The notes: generated by a model from the sequence alone, not told the origin. Counted from the stretch's first letter, positions 32,632-44,474 are shown. The stretch: 64,000 nucleotides of DNA from Elephas maximus indicus (GCF_024166365.1 NC_064826.1:18810001-18874000); one strand, 5' to 3'. A program made the numbers and translations.

Positions 32632-33461
32632 CGCCATCTGACGTAGATTGCTGTAGATTTCATTTCCAGTCAGCACCCTTTTTTGCTTGTATCTGAGGAT
32701 TTTCATTTATTTTGTTTTCTTCCCTTTTTTTGCGACTTTGTCTATAAATCTTTTGCATCAAGTACAGAACCTGAAGTTTAGTTCCTCAGTAGTGGTCCTG
32801 AATAATTAATTCTAGTTAAAGATTAATTGGACTGTTTGTGCTTGATGCCTTAGATTTGTACAAAACCTTGTTTGCCCCAAATGAGTAAGTTAGAAATGTT
32901 TTAATCTTTTCATCCTGTCTCCTCTCTACAGGTCCCCCCTACTCCTCACCCCTCCATCCCCACCCCACTCCACCCCACTTTTCAGCTTCGGGATCATTTT
33001 ATGTGATTTGCTGTCATACCTAGCTCAAAAGTTTGGGCGGGGCCAAGGAAAAGCATTGTTTCTGTGGACAGAAACCCTAGGGACCTAGAGCTAATGTTAG
33101 TATAAGTGCACTTTTAAAATTTGAAATCAAGATCAGAGTTAAGCGGAGTGAAGCTGGCAGCTGTGGAATTATTCTAATACATTTAGGGAAACATTCAGCT
33201 TTATCTCAGTTATACAAAAATTCCATGTGAACGTTCTTTGATTTAGGTTTTCCATGCAGTCCCTTTATTTGCAAGTATTATGATACAAAGATCATAAACA
33301 CATTGTGTTTTATATAATTATAATTGTACTTTAGCACGTTTTGTATAGGAAAATGTTTTGAATTTAAAAAGAACAATTTAGGCATCTCCTTTTACTCTGA
33401 ATTCTACTTTCAGACGCTTTCACTGAGGTTTGTTTGTGGTGATTAACCACTGTTCAAGTTC
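32632..33461. other. Unassigned sequence with a C-rich tract and a GC box
   Basis: 32932-32985 is a C-rich run preceded by a pyrimidine-rich AG, and 33035-33044 (gggcggggcc) is an Sp1-like GC box. No exon could be established. Confidence 0.4.
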
Positions 33462-33472
33462 AGTGTCACACT

Positions 33473-33679
33473 ACCAAAAAACCAAGCCAAACCTGTTGCC
33501 ATCAAGTCGAATTTTGTCAAGTCAAATAGCGACCCTATAGGGCAAAGTTGAACTGCCCCACAGGGTTTCCAAGGCTGTGATCTTTACAGGAGCAGACTGC
33601 CACATCTTTCACCAGCAGAGCGGCTGGTGGGTTCGAACTGTTGACTGAGCACTTAACTGTCTGCATCACCAGGGCTCCT
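33473..33679 (-). mobile_element. AfroSINE, long form, antisense, with perfect 11-bp target duplication
   Basis: Tail cctgttgccatcaagtcgaa, body gctgtgatctttacaggagc, head ctgcatcaccagggctcc. AGTGTCACACT at 33462-33472 and 33680-33690. Confidence 0.9.
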
Positions 33680-33891
33680 AGTGTCACACTGCCCTGGTTT
33701 CAATGATGGTGCCACTATGTGTGAGATTTGGCAAAATCCAAGTTATCCCTATAATTTCACTGTCACTCACTTGAATTCTGATGATTTCTTGAGCAGAAAA
33801 GAGAGAAGTGGAACTGCTGTGGAAATTATGCAGAATTCTATTTTATCAGTGTGGCCAGCTGTGCAGAGTGATCATTACGGGTACACCATAA

Positions 33892-34092
33892 ACCGTTGCC
33901 GGTGAGTCACTTCGGACTCATAGCGACCCTGTAGGACAGAGTAGAACTGCCCCCATAGAGTTTTCAAGGCCATAAATCTTTATGAAAGCAGACTGCCACA
34001 TCTGTCTCCTGTGGAGCCCCTGATGGGTTCGAACCTCTGACCCTTCGGTTAGGCAGCTGAGTGCTTGGCCACTGTGCCAACAGACTCCTTCT
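33892..34092 (-). mobile_element. AfroSINE, long form, antisense, with perfect 12-bp target duplication
   Basis: Tail ccgttgccggtgagtcactt, body aaggccataaatctttatga, head actgtgccaacagactcctt. GGTACACCATAA at 33880-33891 and 34093-34104. Confidence 0.9.
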
Positions 34093-34104
34093 GGTACACC
34101 ATAA

Positions 34105-34809
34105 GGAGTTACAGACTTGTAAATACTTTCAAGCTTGCCACATTTAAGAAGAAAGAAAAGAAGTCCACAGCCCCATTTTCTTTCCTTCCACCACAAAATT
34201 CGTTTGGTTTCAAAATGTGGGATCACCCATGATAATCTGTTTTCCATGTGAATGCCATTCATCTTGTTTATTGTGGCAGAAAGAAGGCAGAGAATGGCTG
34301 ATACAGGGGCAAGCTGGTCCTCGAAAGCTGTTGTTTAAAATGATGGAATATTCCAGATACGCAAAGGACGCGTAAGGGCTGCCGTAAAGTAATCAATAGA
34401 TATGTATAAAATACCCAGTGTAAGGATTAAAGCTGAATGCAGTTATGAAAACATCAGTATAGTCTTCCACAAACGTGTCTACCTTTCAGAGGTAACCCCT
34501 GTTCTGAATTTGGTGTTTATTATACTCATGCATGTTTTTATACTTTTACCGAATGCATCCCTATTCCCACACGTAAATAGTATTATTTTACAATGTAGAG
34601 TAGTATTGTATACATTTTAAAACAAGATTTAAATTATATCTTTTGCAAGTCAGGTTGCCCAGGAAGCAGGCTCTGAGCAGGAGATTAAAATACAGGAAGT
34701 TCCGTAAGGAGATTTTCCCTGTAAAGGGAAGGAAGCAGGATTGGACAGAAGAAGACATTGGCCTCTAGTATGGCCACAACAAAGGCCTCAGAGGATCCCA
34801 GAGGGAGTA
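34105..34809. other. Unassigned sequence, possibly an old LTR in part
   Basis: 34640-34809 (aggaagcaggctctgagcag, tacaggaagttccgtaagga) has the feel of an old LTR or DNA element but I cannot name it. No coding feature. Confidence 0.35.
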
Positions 34810-34821
34810 CTGAAGGTAGGA

Positions 34822-35015
34822 CGAACCATTTCTGGTGTGTGGGTTCCAACTCATGGCGACCCTGTGTTTCAGAGTAGGGCCGCTCCATAGGGTTTTCAGC
34901 GGCTATGGCCTAGATCTCCAAGCCTTTCTTCTGAGGCACCTCTGGGTGGATTTCAACAGCCAATCTTTCAGTTAGTAGCCAAACACATGAACCTTTTGCA
35001 TTCCCTGGGGACTTC
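34822..35015 (-). mobile_element. AfroSINE, long form, antisense, with target duplication
   Basis: Tail gtgggttccaactcatggcg, body cggctatggcctagatctcc, head aaccttttgcattccctggg. CTGAAGGTAGGA (34810-34821) and CTGAAGGTGGGA (35016-35027) differ at one base. This copy is among the more diverged. Confidence 0.82.
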
Positions 35016-35169
35016 CTGAAGGTGGGATAGCTCTACAGAATTGTCTAGAGCTGGGGTGAGGGGCTAGCCCTTTGTAGCTTCGCATCAACCCGTTATTGGA
35101 CGCAGGCACCCCAAGAGGGGCCTTGACTCATCATTTTTGCATACTATCCAATTTTATAAATACACTGCA

Positions 35170-36345
35170 GTTTTTAATACATTTTCCTATTGACGGGCAA
35201 TGACATTTTTTACAGGTTTTCACTATTGAAAAAAATGTCACTCTGTGCTACTTTCTGTATCTCTTGGTGTATGTACCAGAGTTCATATAGGGCATCTAAC
35301 TAGAGGGAAATTGCTGGGTCTTAAGATATACTCAACTTCAGATTTAATAATGACAATGAAATTGCTCTCTAAAGTGGCTGTATCTTGCTCCATGTTCTCA
35401 CAAACACGTTATTGTCAGACTTTAACGTTGCCAATCTGATGGGTGTGAAATGCTATCTCATTGTGGTTTTAATTAGAACCTTGTTGATTGCCAGCAAGAT
35501 GAAGAATTTTTATGTGTCAATTAGCGATTTGGGTTTCTTCAGTGAAGTGCGTATTCCAGCCATTCACCCTTTTTCCTGTTGGTTTCTTTTCCGTGTTGGT
35601 TTGTAGCCATCTTTACATAGTCTGGATAACAAACAATTCTTGGTTGTTCATGTCTGTTACAAATACCTCCTTCTGGTTTGGGGCTTGATTGTTCACTTTT
35701 TAAATACTGTCTTGTTGTTGAACAGGAGTTTCCCTTTAATACAGCCAAATGTACCAGTCATTTCCTTTGGGCATTGCTTACGTGTGTTTAAAAAAGGCTT
35801 CCATAGACTGAGGTCTAGTGAAAGCGTTCTCCTCAGTTTTCTACTAAAAGTTCTAAAGCTGTGCTTCTCACAGGTGACTCTGCACCCCGCCTAAAGTGAA
35901 CTTTCACGTAGAGTCTAGGGTGTGTGTGCTTTTACTTTTCTCACTGCTGACCAGCTGTCCCAGCACCAGCTATTCGTCAGTTCGCCCTGTCTCCACTGAG
36001 TGCAGTACCACATTTGTCATCAGCTTCCCATCTATGCAGGTCTCTCTAGGTTTCTTGATTTTGTTCTCCCTCTCTCATTTTTCCAGCTCCAGTTTCACAC
36101 TTTCCTTATTATGTCTTGCTGTCTAGTAGGTTAAATATCCTCCTCTTGTTCTTCTTCGATTGTCCCTCCTCTTGGCCCTTGACTCTTCCATGTACCTTGT
36201 AGAATTATGTTCCATGAAAAACCTTCCTTTGATTGAGTTCACACATCGAATGCATAGATTAATTTGAGAAGAATTAACATCTTTGTGGAATAGGAGCTTC
36301 TGGTCTATGTCGACCTGAATACCTATATTTAGGTCTTCTTTTGTG
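35170..36345 (-). mobile_element. Old L1 ORF2 region, antisense
   Basis: Reversed L1 phrases: gaaattgctgggtcttaagat (35306), attgtcagactttaacgttgcc, tgctatctcattgtggtttt (35450), accagctgtcccagcaccag (35948), gcatagattaatttgagaag (36253), tatttaggtcttcttttgtg (36327). Numerous stops and indels. Confidence 0.7.
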
Positions 36346-36346
36346 T

Positions 36347-36562
36347 AGGGAGCCCTTATGGTGCAGTGGTTAAAGTGCTCGGCTGCTAACCAAAAGGTTG
36401 GTGATACAAACCCACCAGCCGCTCTGTAGGAGAAAGATGTGGCACTCTGCTTCCACAAAGATTACAGCCTTGGAAACCCCATGGGACAGCTCTCCTCTGT
36501 CCTATAGGATCGCTATGAGGTGGAATTGGCTCAGCGACAGTGGGTTTGGTTTTGGTTTTGGA
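36347..36562 (+). mobile_element. AfroSINE, long form
   Basis: Starts gggagcccttatggtgcagtgg, has aggagaaagatgtggcactctg in the body, tail cgctatgaggtggaattggc, ending in (GGTTTT)n. No clear target repeat found. Confidence 0.85.
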
Positions 36563-36789
36563 CTTTGTTATAACTTACTCTTTTTTTTTTTTTTACTAAA
36601 TACTGATTGACACCATTGCATATTAATAAATATATTTCTTCATCAAAATTTAATGACTTCATAACATCTGTTCCTTGACTGCACAGTAATTTATTTAACC
36701 ATGGCCCTATTCATATTTATAACATATCTTTACAGTGATGATTCTTGAACCCCCCATCTTTCCCATTACAAAATTTTATATAAATATTT

Positions 36790-39696
36790 GTTGTTGTTAG
36801 GTGCTTTCAGTCTGTTTTGACTCATAGCCACCCTATGTACAACAGAACAAGACACTGCCCAGGCCTGTGCCATCCTCACGACCACTGTTATGCTTGAGCC
36901 CATTGTTGCAGCCACTGTGTCAGGCCATCTCATTGAGGGTCTTCTTCTTTTTTGCTGACCCTTTATCCTACCAAGCATGGTGTCTTTTCTCCAGGGACTG
37001 GTCTTTCCTGATAACATGTCCAAATTATGTGCAAAGAAGTCTTACTATCCTCACTTCTCATGAGCACCCTGGCCGTACTTCTTCCAAGACAGATCTGTGT
37101 GTTCTTCTGGCAGTCCATAGTATATTCAATATTCTTTGCCAACACCATAATTCAAAGGTGTCAATTCTCCTTTGGTCTTCCTTATTTACACGTATACGAG
37201 ACAATTGAAAATACATGGCTTGGGTCAGGCTCACCTTAGTCCTTAAAGTGACATCTTTGCTTTTAACATTTTAAAAAGGTCTTTTGCAGCAGATTTGCCC
37301 AGTGCAGTGTGTTGTTTGATTTCTTGACTGCTGCTTCTGTGGTCATTGACTCTGGATCCAAGTAAAATGAATTCCCCGACAACTTCGGTCTTTTCTCCGT
37401 TTATCATGATGTTGCTCATTGGTCCAATTGTGAGGATTTTTGTTTTCTTTATGTTGAGGTGTAATCCATACCGAAGGCTGTGGTCTTTGATCTTCATCAG
37501 TAAGTGGTTCAGATCCTCTTCACTTGCAGCAAGCAAGGTTGTGTCATCTGCATAATGCCGGTTGTTAATGAGTCTTCCTCCAATCCTGATGCTGCGTTCT
37601 CGTTTTTGAAGTCCAGCTTCTCAGATTATTTGCTTAGCATACAGATTGAATAAGTATGGTGAAGGATACAACCCTGATGCATACTTTTCCTGATTTTAAA
37701 CCACGCAATATCCTCTTGTTCTGTTTGAACTACTGCCTCTTGGTCTATGTACACGTTCCTCATGAGCACAATTAAGTTTTCTGGAATCTCCATTCTTTTT
37801 TTTCTCTCCTTTTTTAGGGAATTCCCATTCTTCCCAATATTATCCGTAATTTGTTATGATCCACACAGTCGAATGTCTTTGCATAGTCAGTAAAACACAG
37901 ATAAACATCTTTCTAGTATTCTCTGATTTCAGCCAAGATGCATCTGACATCAGCAATGATATCCCTGGTTCCACATCCTCTTCTGAATCCAGCTTGAATT
38001 TCTGGCAGTTCCCTGTTGATGTACTTGATCACTCAAGATCATTCAAAACTGCATTTCAAAACTACTTACATACCGTTGGCCGTTGATCATATGCTACCTC
38101 CTGAAATGGCTGAAAGTCAACCAATTCTTTTTGGTACAGTGATTCTGTGTCTTCCTTCCATCTTCTTTTGATGCTTCCTGCATTGTTTAGTATTCTCCCC
38201 ATGTAATGCATCAATATTGCAATTCAAAGCTTGAATTTTTTCTTCAGTCCTCTCAGCTTGAGAAATGCTAAGCATGTTTTCTTTTGGTTTTCAATCTCCA
38301 GATTCTTGCACATTTCATTGTAATACTTTTGTTTGTCTTCCTGAGCTACCATTTGAAATCTTCTGCTCAGCTCCCTACGTTCAAGAGCAAGTTTCAGAGT
38401 CTCGTCTGGCATCCATTTTGGTCTTTTCTTTCTTTTCAGTGACCTCTTGCTTTCTTCATATATGATGTCCTTGCACAACTTGTCTGGCCTTTGGTCATTA
38501 GTACCTAACGCATCAAATCTGTGCTTGAGATGGTCTCTAAATTCAGGTGGGATACACTCAGGGTCATACGTTGGCTCTCATAGACTTGTTCTAGTTTTTC
38601 TTCTGTTTCAACTTGAACTTGCTTATGAGCAATTGGTGGTCTGTTCCACAGTCAGCCCCTAGCCTTGTTCTGACTGATGATATTGAGATTTTCTATCATC
38701 TCTTTCCACAGATGTAGTTGATTTGACTCCTGTGTATTCCATCTGGTGTGGTCTATGTGTACAGTTACCATTTATGTTGTTGAAAAAAGACATTGCAATG
38801 AAGACGTCGTTGGTCTTGCAAAATTCTGTCATGTGGTCTCCTGCATCATTTCTCTCACCAAGGCCATATTTTCCAGCTACCAATTCATCTCCTTTGTTTC
38901 CAACTTTCGCATTCCAATCACCAGTAATTATCAGCGCATCTTGATTGCATGTTTGATCAACCTCAGACTGCAGAAGTTTAAAAATCATCAGTTTCTTCAT
39001 CTTTGGCCTTAGTGGTTGGTAGGTAAATTTGCATAATAGTCACATTAACTGGTCTTCCTTATAGGTGTGTGGATATTATCCCATCACTGACAGCATTGTA
39101 CTTCAGGATAGATCTTGAGACATTCTTTTTGATGAGAAACAAGATGCTTTTCCTCTCCAATTTGTCATTCCTGGCATAACAGACCATATGATTGTCTTGA
39201 TTTGAAATGGCCAATACCAGTCCATTTCATCTCACTAATGTCTGGGATATCGATGTTTATGCATTCTGTTTCATTTTCGATGACTTCAATTTTCCTAGAT
39301 TCATACTTCAATTATAAATGGATGTTTGCAGCTGTTTCTTCTCATTTTGAGCCATGCCACATCAGCAAATGAATGTCCCAAAAGCTTGACTCAATCTGCA
39401 TCGTTAAGGTCGAGTCTACTTTGAGGAGGCAGCTCTTGCCCAGTCATCTTTTGAGTGTCCTCCAACTTGAGGGACTCATCTTCTAGCAGTATATCAGATC
39501 ACGTTCCACTGCTATTCATAAGGTTTTCACTGGCCAATTTTTTTCTTCCTCGTCTGTTTTAGCCTGGAATCTCAGCTGAGCCCTGTCTGCCATGGGTGAC
39601 CCTGCTGGTATTTGAATACCAGTGAGGTGGCTTCCAACATCACAGCAACATGCAAGCCCCCACAGTACGACAAACTGACAGACATGTGGGGGATAC
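36790..39696 (-). mobile_element. RTE-clade LINE, nearly complete (2.9 kb), inactive
   Basis: Antisense element from the (GTT)n 3' tail at 36790 to a 5' end near 39690, flanked by AAATATTT at 36782-36789 and 39697-39704. Coding remains in order on the minus strand: apurinic endonuclease motif GDWNAKVG at 38899-38922; a basic linker at 38224-38478; reverse-transcriptase thumb region at 37243-37536 (HLLMKIKDHSLRYGLHLNIK); C-terminal tail at 36766-37023. Frameshifts and stops throughout. A T-rich insert with short flanking repeats sits at 37794-37815. Confidence 0.9.
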
Positions 39697-39778
39697 AAAT
39701 ATTTAGCTATATTTTGTTTCTGTAAAGTTATTTTATATTAATTATTTTTCTGGGATTTAATCAAGTTTAAGATATAAA

Positions 39779-39978
39779 GGAGTGCCTGGAAGGGCAAATG
39801 GTTAAATGCTGGACAACTAACTGAAAGGTTGGCAATTCATACCCACCCAGAGGTGCTTCACAAGTAAGGCTTGCTGATCTGTGCTTCAAAGGACACAGCC
39901 TTGAACACCCCGTGGAGCGGTTCCGCTCTACACACCTGGGGTCACCATTAGTCAGAACTGACTCGACAGCAGCTAGCA
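39779..39978 (+). mobile_element. AfroSINE, long form
   Basis: Head ggagtgcctggaagggcaaatgg, body caaaggacacagccttgaac, tail ccattagtcagaactgactc. Relatively diverged. Confidence 0.82.
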
Positions 39979-40240
39979 AAATATGAGAAAATATCTAAGT
40001 CAATTTTTTCCCATTTAATTTACCAATTTTTGCATACTTTTTCCTTTTGGTCTGATTTACTTTGTCTTCTTTGTTTTACTACCAAATGACTCCATAGTTC
40101 CCATCCATAGCAGGCACTCAGTAAATATTTGAGTAAATGAATCCCTTTTTAATATTTGTTTTGTTTTCAGATGTTTTATTCTTTTCCATTGGTATATCTG
40201 TCTGTTCTGTGTCTGCCACCCAGGATTTTGAATTGTTTTG
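39979..40240. other. Unassigned sequence with an L2/MIR terminus
   Basis: 40098-40140 (agcaggcactcagtaaatat, ttgagtaaatgaat) is an L2-type 3' terminus. Otherwise nothing recognised. Confidence 0.45.
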
Positions 40241-40244
40241 TTCC

Positions 40245-40485
40245 AGTTCGAACCCCTGCTGAGAATTTGCATTTCAAACAAGTTCCCAGGCGATGCTAAC
40301 GCTTCTGGTTAGGGACCATTTCCTGAGAACCACTAGTAGAGCAGTGGTTCTGAAAATTTGTTACATGTAAGAATCACCTGGGATCTTGTTAAAATGCAGA
40401 TTCTGATTCAGTATCTCTGGGATGGTAATGCAGATTCTCAGCAGGGGCTCAAACCAGAACAAACCAGTTGGAAGCCCTGCTACCA
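40245..40485. mobile_element. Two MER5-like hAT MITE halves, head to head
   Basis: 40245-40340 is antisense (ctgctgagaatttgcatttc, tcctgagaaccactag) and 40345-40485 is sense (gcagtggttctgaaaatttg, aagaatcacctgggatcttg). The terminal repeat cagtggttct/agaaccactg is visible at the junction. Confidence 0.7.
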
Positions 40486-41524
40486 CCACACCGTTGTAAT
40501 TATTAAAGCTTTATAATAAATTTTTATGTATGGTAGAGCAAGACCCCCTCCATCATCGTCACTAGGATTCTCTTTCAGAATTTTCTGGTCTATTTCTGCA
40601 TCATTTTTCTTTCAGTTGAATTTTAAAATAATTTGGTCAAGTCTGCACTAAAACTGTTAGGATTTTCATTGAGATTGTGTTTGTTTAGTTTTTGTTTCAG
40701 GCCTAATGAGTGCTGCATATTCATCGATTTCCTAAATTCCAGAACTTTTCGGCTAGAGCAGATAAACCAGATTTCTTTTTGCATTAAAATTCAAGGCAAT
40801 TAAAGAAATCCATTACAGCAAACAGAACGATGCCAAATGCTTATCCTATCGAGACAAAATGTTTTTCTATATTGAGCAGCACTTCAAAGGCTTTGCCTCT
40901 TTCTTACAAAACACGGCTTGCCTGGTACCACGTGTTCCCTGACTGGACAGATTCTCAAAAATAGATAATAGGTTGCTGTTTGGTTGAAGAAGTCTTTTTT
41001 TTTTTTTTTTTAAGTGGACTGCTTTCTCCCACAAATCCTTACAGGAATTCTTTGCCTTACTTCTTTGATTTACAGTTTTTTTTTTTTTTTTAATGGTAAG
41101 GAGGTAGGATGACAGAGCCTGTTGGGTATGTGAGGGAAGTCTGTGGAGCTCTTGCTCACACCTGCTGAGTGCTGGCTGTGGTATTTGTTAAGCGAAGTAT
41201 GAAAGCTGGTCTGTAAAGTGTTTTCAGAGAGCAGTGTGGCTCCAGGCCAGCTCGTTTAGCCTTTGTCTTCTTTCTTGCATAAAATTGCCTACTTTTCACT
41301 TCAAATGCGGGTGTTAGGCGCTTCAGAGATGTTTGTTCTTGTCACATGCGCACCATCTGTGGTCTTCAGGCAGTTTAGACAGGTTCCCAAATTGGCCAAG
41401 GTCTGTGTTGGTCAGCATGCAGAATGATTACCAGGGTCTGTCAGATCCCAGCCCGAGTGGGTCCCTGTTGGCATAACCAGTGCTGCAGCCCACACCTGGC
41501 ACATCAGTGGCTGTGGGTTCAGTA
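40486..41524. other. Unassigned sequence with two poly(T) runs
   Basis: T runs at 40996-41011 and 41078-41091 may mark minus-strand retroelement ends, but the adjoining sequence matches no family I recognise. Confidence 0.4.
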
Positions 41525-42150
41525 TCTATTTTTATTTTAAATAAACTCTTTGTTTTAGAATAGTTTTGGATTTGCTGAAAAGTTGCAAAGGTTGTGGAAT
41601 TCCTTTATGCCTCTCACCCAGTTTCCCCTTTTGCTTACTCTTAAGTTACCATTGTTATTATCAGCTGAAAAAAAATTTGAATTCCACAGTTATTCAGGTT
41701 TCACTGGTTTTTCCCCAATGTCCTTTTTCTACTTCAAGATCCCACTCAGGATACCACGTTACATTTCATCATCATGTCTCCTTAGGCTCTTCTGGTCTGT
41801 TACTGTGTCTCAGACTTTTCTTGTGTTCAACAACCTTGTCAGTTTTGAGGGGTACTGGTCAGGTATGGTGTAGAATGCTTGGATTTTTCTGATTTTTTTT
41901 TTTCCTCATTACTGGTCTGGGGTTACGGGTTTTGGGGAAGAGGACCACAGATATGACGTGACATCCTCATCACATTGCATCAAGGTGCGTGCTATCAACA
42001 TGACTCATCACCGATGGTGTTGACCTTGATTGCCTGGCCAGGGGAGCGTTTGCCAGGCTCTCCACTAGGAGGTTCTTACCCCTTTCCATACTCTACTCTT
42101 TGGAAGCAAGTCACTAAGCACAGCGTAGGCTCAATTTTAGAGTGTTTTTA
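41525..42150 (-). mobile_element. Old L1 3' UTR (L1ME/L1MC-like), antisense
   Basis: Reversed L1M phrases in order: agaatagttttggatttgctg, ccacacccag-like ctctcacccagtttcccctt, caggataccacgttacattt, catgtctccttaggctcttc, gaccacagatatgacgtgac, caacatgactcatcaccgat, actctttggaagcaagtcac. Confidence 0.75.
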
Positions 42151-42175
42151 GTAGTCTTACCTATCTGTAGTGAGG

Positions 42176-42690
42176 TCGTTGGTGGCTTGGTGGTAGAATT
42201 CTGACCTTTTATGTGGGAGACCTGGATTTAATTCCTGGCCAGTGCACTTCATGTGCAGCCCCCCACCCATCTATCAGTAATGGATTGTGTGATTCAGAAA
42301 AAGACCCTCAACAAGGTGGATTGATACAGTGGCTGCAGCAGTGGGCTCAAAAATAGCAACTGTTTGTTATGAGGATGGACAGGGTAATGTTTGTTCTGTT
42401 GTACATGGGATCACTATGATTCAGAGATGACTTGGCAACACCTAACAACAACATCAAATGATGCTAAACAGATTTTAGCAGAGCTTCCAGACTAAGACAG
42501 ACTAGGAAGAAAGGCCTGGCAATTTACTTCTAAAAAATCAGCCAGTGGAAAATCCTATGGATCACAAAGGTTCAAACTGCAGCTGACCATGGGGATGGCA
42601 CAAGGATGGGCAGCATTTCAGCCATTATGCATTGGGGTCGCCATGAGTTGGGGGCTGAATCGACAACTACTGATGATAGCATCTCTCTGT
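42176..42690 (+). mobile_element. tRNA-Gly-headed SINE with RTE-like tail, interrupted by an RTE fragment
   Basis: 42176-42246 resembles tRNA-Gly(GCC): ttggtggcttggtggtagaattct with the A box and a tttaattcctggcc B-box arm; the anticodon position reads TTT. The body ccccccacccatctatcag continues after an interruption as ccagactaagacagactagg (42489) and ends in an RTE-type tail tcgccatgagttgggggctg. This head differs from the tRNA-Ser-like AfroSINE head, so it is a separate SINE type. Confidence 0.7.
42293..42452 (+). mobile_element. RTE 3' end fragment nested in the tRNA-Gly SINE
   Basis: aaaaagaccctcaacaaggt, gtggctgcagcagtgggctc and the cacctaacaacaacatc tail are the RTE 3' end in sense orientation. 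It splits the SINE body near the phrase gatgctaaac. Confidence 0.65.
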
Positions 42691-42699
42691 ACGTTGTAT

Positions 42700-43104
42700 G
42701 TATTGTTTGTATCCTAAATAAATAGATTTTGTATTCAAAGCCTTAAGTGTAAATATAACTTGCCTAAACCTAAAAAGGAAGTGAAGCAGTTGCTAGGTTG
42801 AGTCTTTCTTCTGGTCCCGTGTGCATGGTTGACTAGTTTTATTTTAAAATCTTCACGCTCTGTGAACTACATCCTGGCCTGCATTGGCTGCACCTTCTGC
42901 CCATGTGGCCACACAGCTTGCTTTTCTCATCTTCAGCCTGAGAAAGCCTCGCTTTTCTTTTACTAGTAGGGGATGGCGTTTTAACACTAGAGCATTTTAT
43001 CTAGTAAACATCAAAATACACTTATTCTTATTATTTTGATAGAAATCCTTCTGTGTGTAAAATTATTTTAAAGATTTATGAGTTTGTTTTTTTTTTTAAT
43101 ACTC
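42700..43104. other. Unassigned sequence
   Basis: No feature recognised apart from a T run at 43087-43098. Confidence 0.4.
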
Positions 43105-43112
43105 TCTGACAT

Positions 43113-43297
43113 CACAAAAAAAAAAAGCAAACCCTTGACCATCAAGTCAGTTCCAACTCATAGCAACACGCTAGGACAGAGTAGAACCGCCTCATAGAGT
43201 TTCCAGGCAGCACTTGATGGATTCAAACTGCTGAATAGCAGCCGTAGCACTTGGTTAGCAGCCGTAGCACTTAACCACTATGCCACCAGGGTTTCCT
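43113..43297 (-). mobile_element. AfroSINE, short form, antisense, with an internal duplication
   Basis: Tail cccttgaccatcaagtcagt, middle accgcctcatagagtttcc, head taaccactatgccaccaggg. The tRNA-like part carries two copies of tagcagccgtagcactt (43237-43253 and 43256-43272). TCTGACAT (43105-43112) and TCTGACGT (43298-43305) flank it. Confidence 0.85.
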
Positions 43298-43305
43298 TCT
43301 GACGT

Positions 43306-44474
43306 TGCAGTGGCTGGTTTAACCTGCCTTGAAACGCTAGTACCTGTAAGGTAGCTTAGCCCTTACTTATAGTTCAGATTACAGATTGGTCACTGTTGTC
43401 ATGTTGTTTTCAGGTGGAATTCTGAATAAATTTGAGTTTTTTCTTTTTTTGGTCTGATAACTTTTTTCCACTCAAGTGACTTGATTTACATTTTCGTGTC
43501 AAGTCCATTTCTAAGCAAGAATAATGAAAAGGAGAATAATATATGATTGTTTTAGTCTCTAAAGGAACTGTTCTTGAAAAGATGTACACAAATAACTATT
43601 TGCTTATTTAATCAACATTTATATGCTCTTTGGGGAACTTCCTGTTCCAGAAAACCTCGTGATAAATTCTGCAATGTCAAAAATGACCATTTTTGCAAAT
43701 CCACATTTGCAGGCATTTGGTTTCATTAAGGCGGCCTGTCAGAGCGTCTTTTCCGAAGACTAGAACTTTGTGTTCCCTCTTAGAATCCAGTACTGGGAGA
43801 AAAAGTTCAAAAAACACATTTGAAGAAGTCTTTTTCTCACTTCGCAGGCACTTGGTGTATGATAACTCAAAACAGAATAATGTTTTTAATCAACCACAGG
43901 GGAAATCCTTCCCCAGCCCCTCAATTCTGCTTTCAGTCAGTCAAAAGATTCTTAAATTCACGTGGGGGATTCCCACACGCTCTATAATAAGTCTCATTTG
44001 AAGTTTTCATATATGTGTGGAATGTGGGACATTAATTGCCTACGTTTTGTGTCTCAGTCCAGTGTGCTGTTACTTTGTTTTAATATTACTCATTCTGGTT
44101 TCTAAGTATGCATGTGCAAGAGTGAGAAAAGCTGAGCGCTATGAAAATGCATATAAAAAGACTAAATTTTTCTCAGGTAGGTTAAAGGCCTATTAAATAT
44201 GATAAGATCTTTGTATATATACTGGTCTTTTGTCTCAGCAAGTAAAGCAAACTCTACAGAGCTTTGGACACAGGACCCCCCCCCCACCCTTTCTCCCCAT
44301 GGGTAATAGGTATTCATTCACGTGTGTGTGTTCACCACAGTAACCCACTTACCTGCCCTCTGGGGACCTGTGGGCTCTCCTGTCCGCCCTGCTCAGGGGT
44401 CAGGATGTATTTCTACTGCTGGCTTCTGGCAGACGTACTTCCAACAGTTTCAGCTTCAGCCAGTGTCTGAGGTC
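43306..44474. other. Unassigned sequence
   Basis: Unique-looking. A 102-codon plus-strand frame at 43693-44001 has no recognisable domain and no splice or promoter context I could support. Confidence 0.4.

Noticed and set aside
32907-33120. Possible exon after a pyrimidine-rich AG at 32931-32932 with a nearby GC box
   Set aside because: No credible donor, no coding frame of note, and the C-rich tract itself can mimic an acceptor.
40996-41091. Two poly(T) runs taken as retroelement ends
   Set aside because: The adjoining sequence matches no retroelement I recognise and no target duplication was seen.
42176-42246. tRNA-Gly gene
   Set aside because: Mutated anticodon arm, changed acceptor end and continuation into a SINE body with RTE tail show it is a SINE head.
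43693-44001. 102-codon plus-strand open frame in unique sequence
   Set aside because: No recognised motif, no clear splice signals, and a frame of this length is expected by chance in 64 kb.
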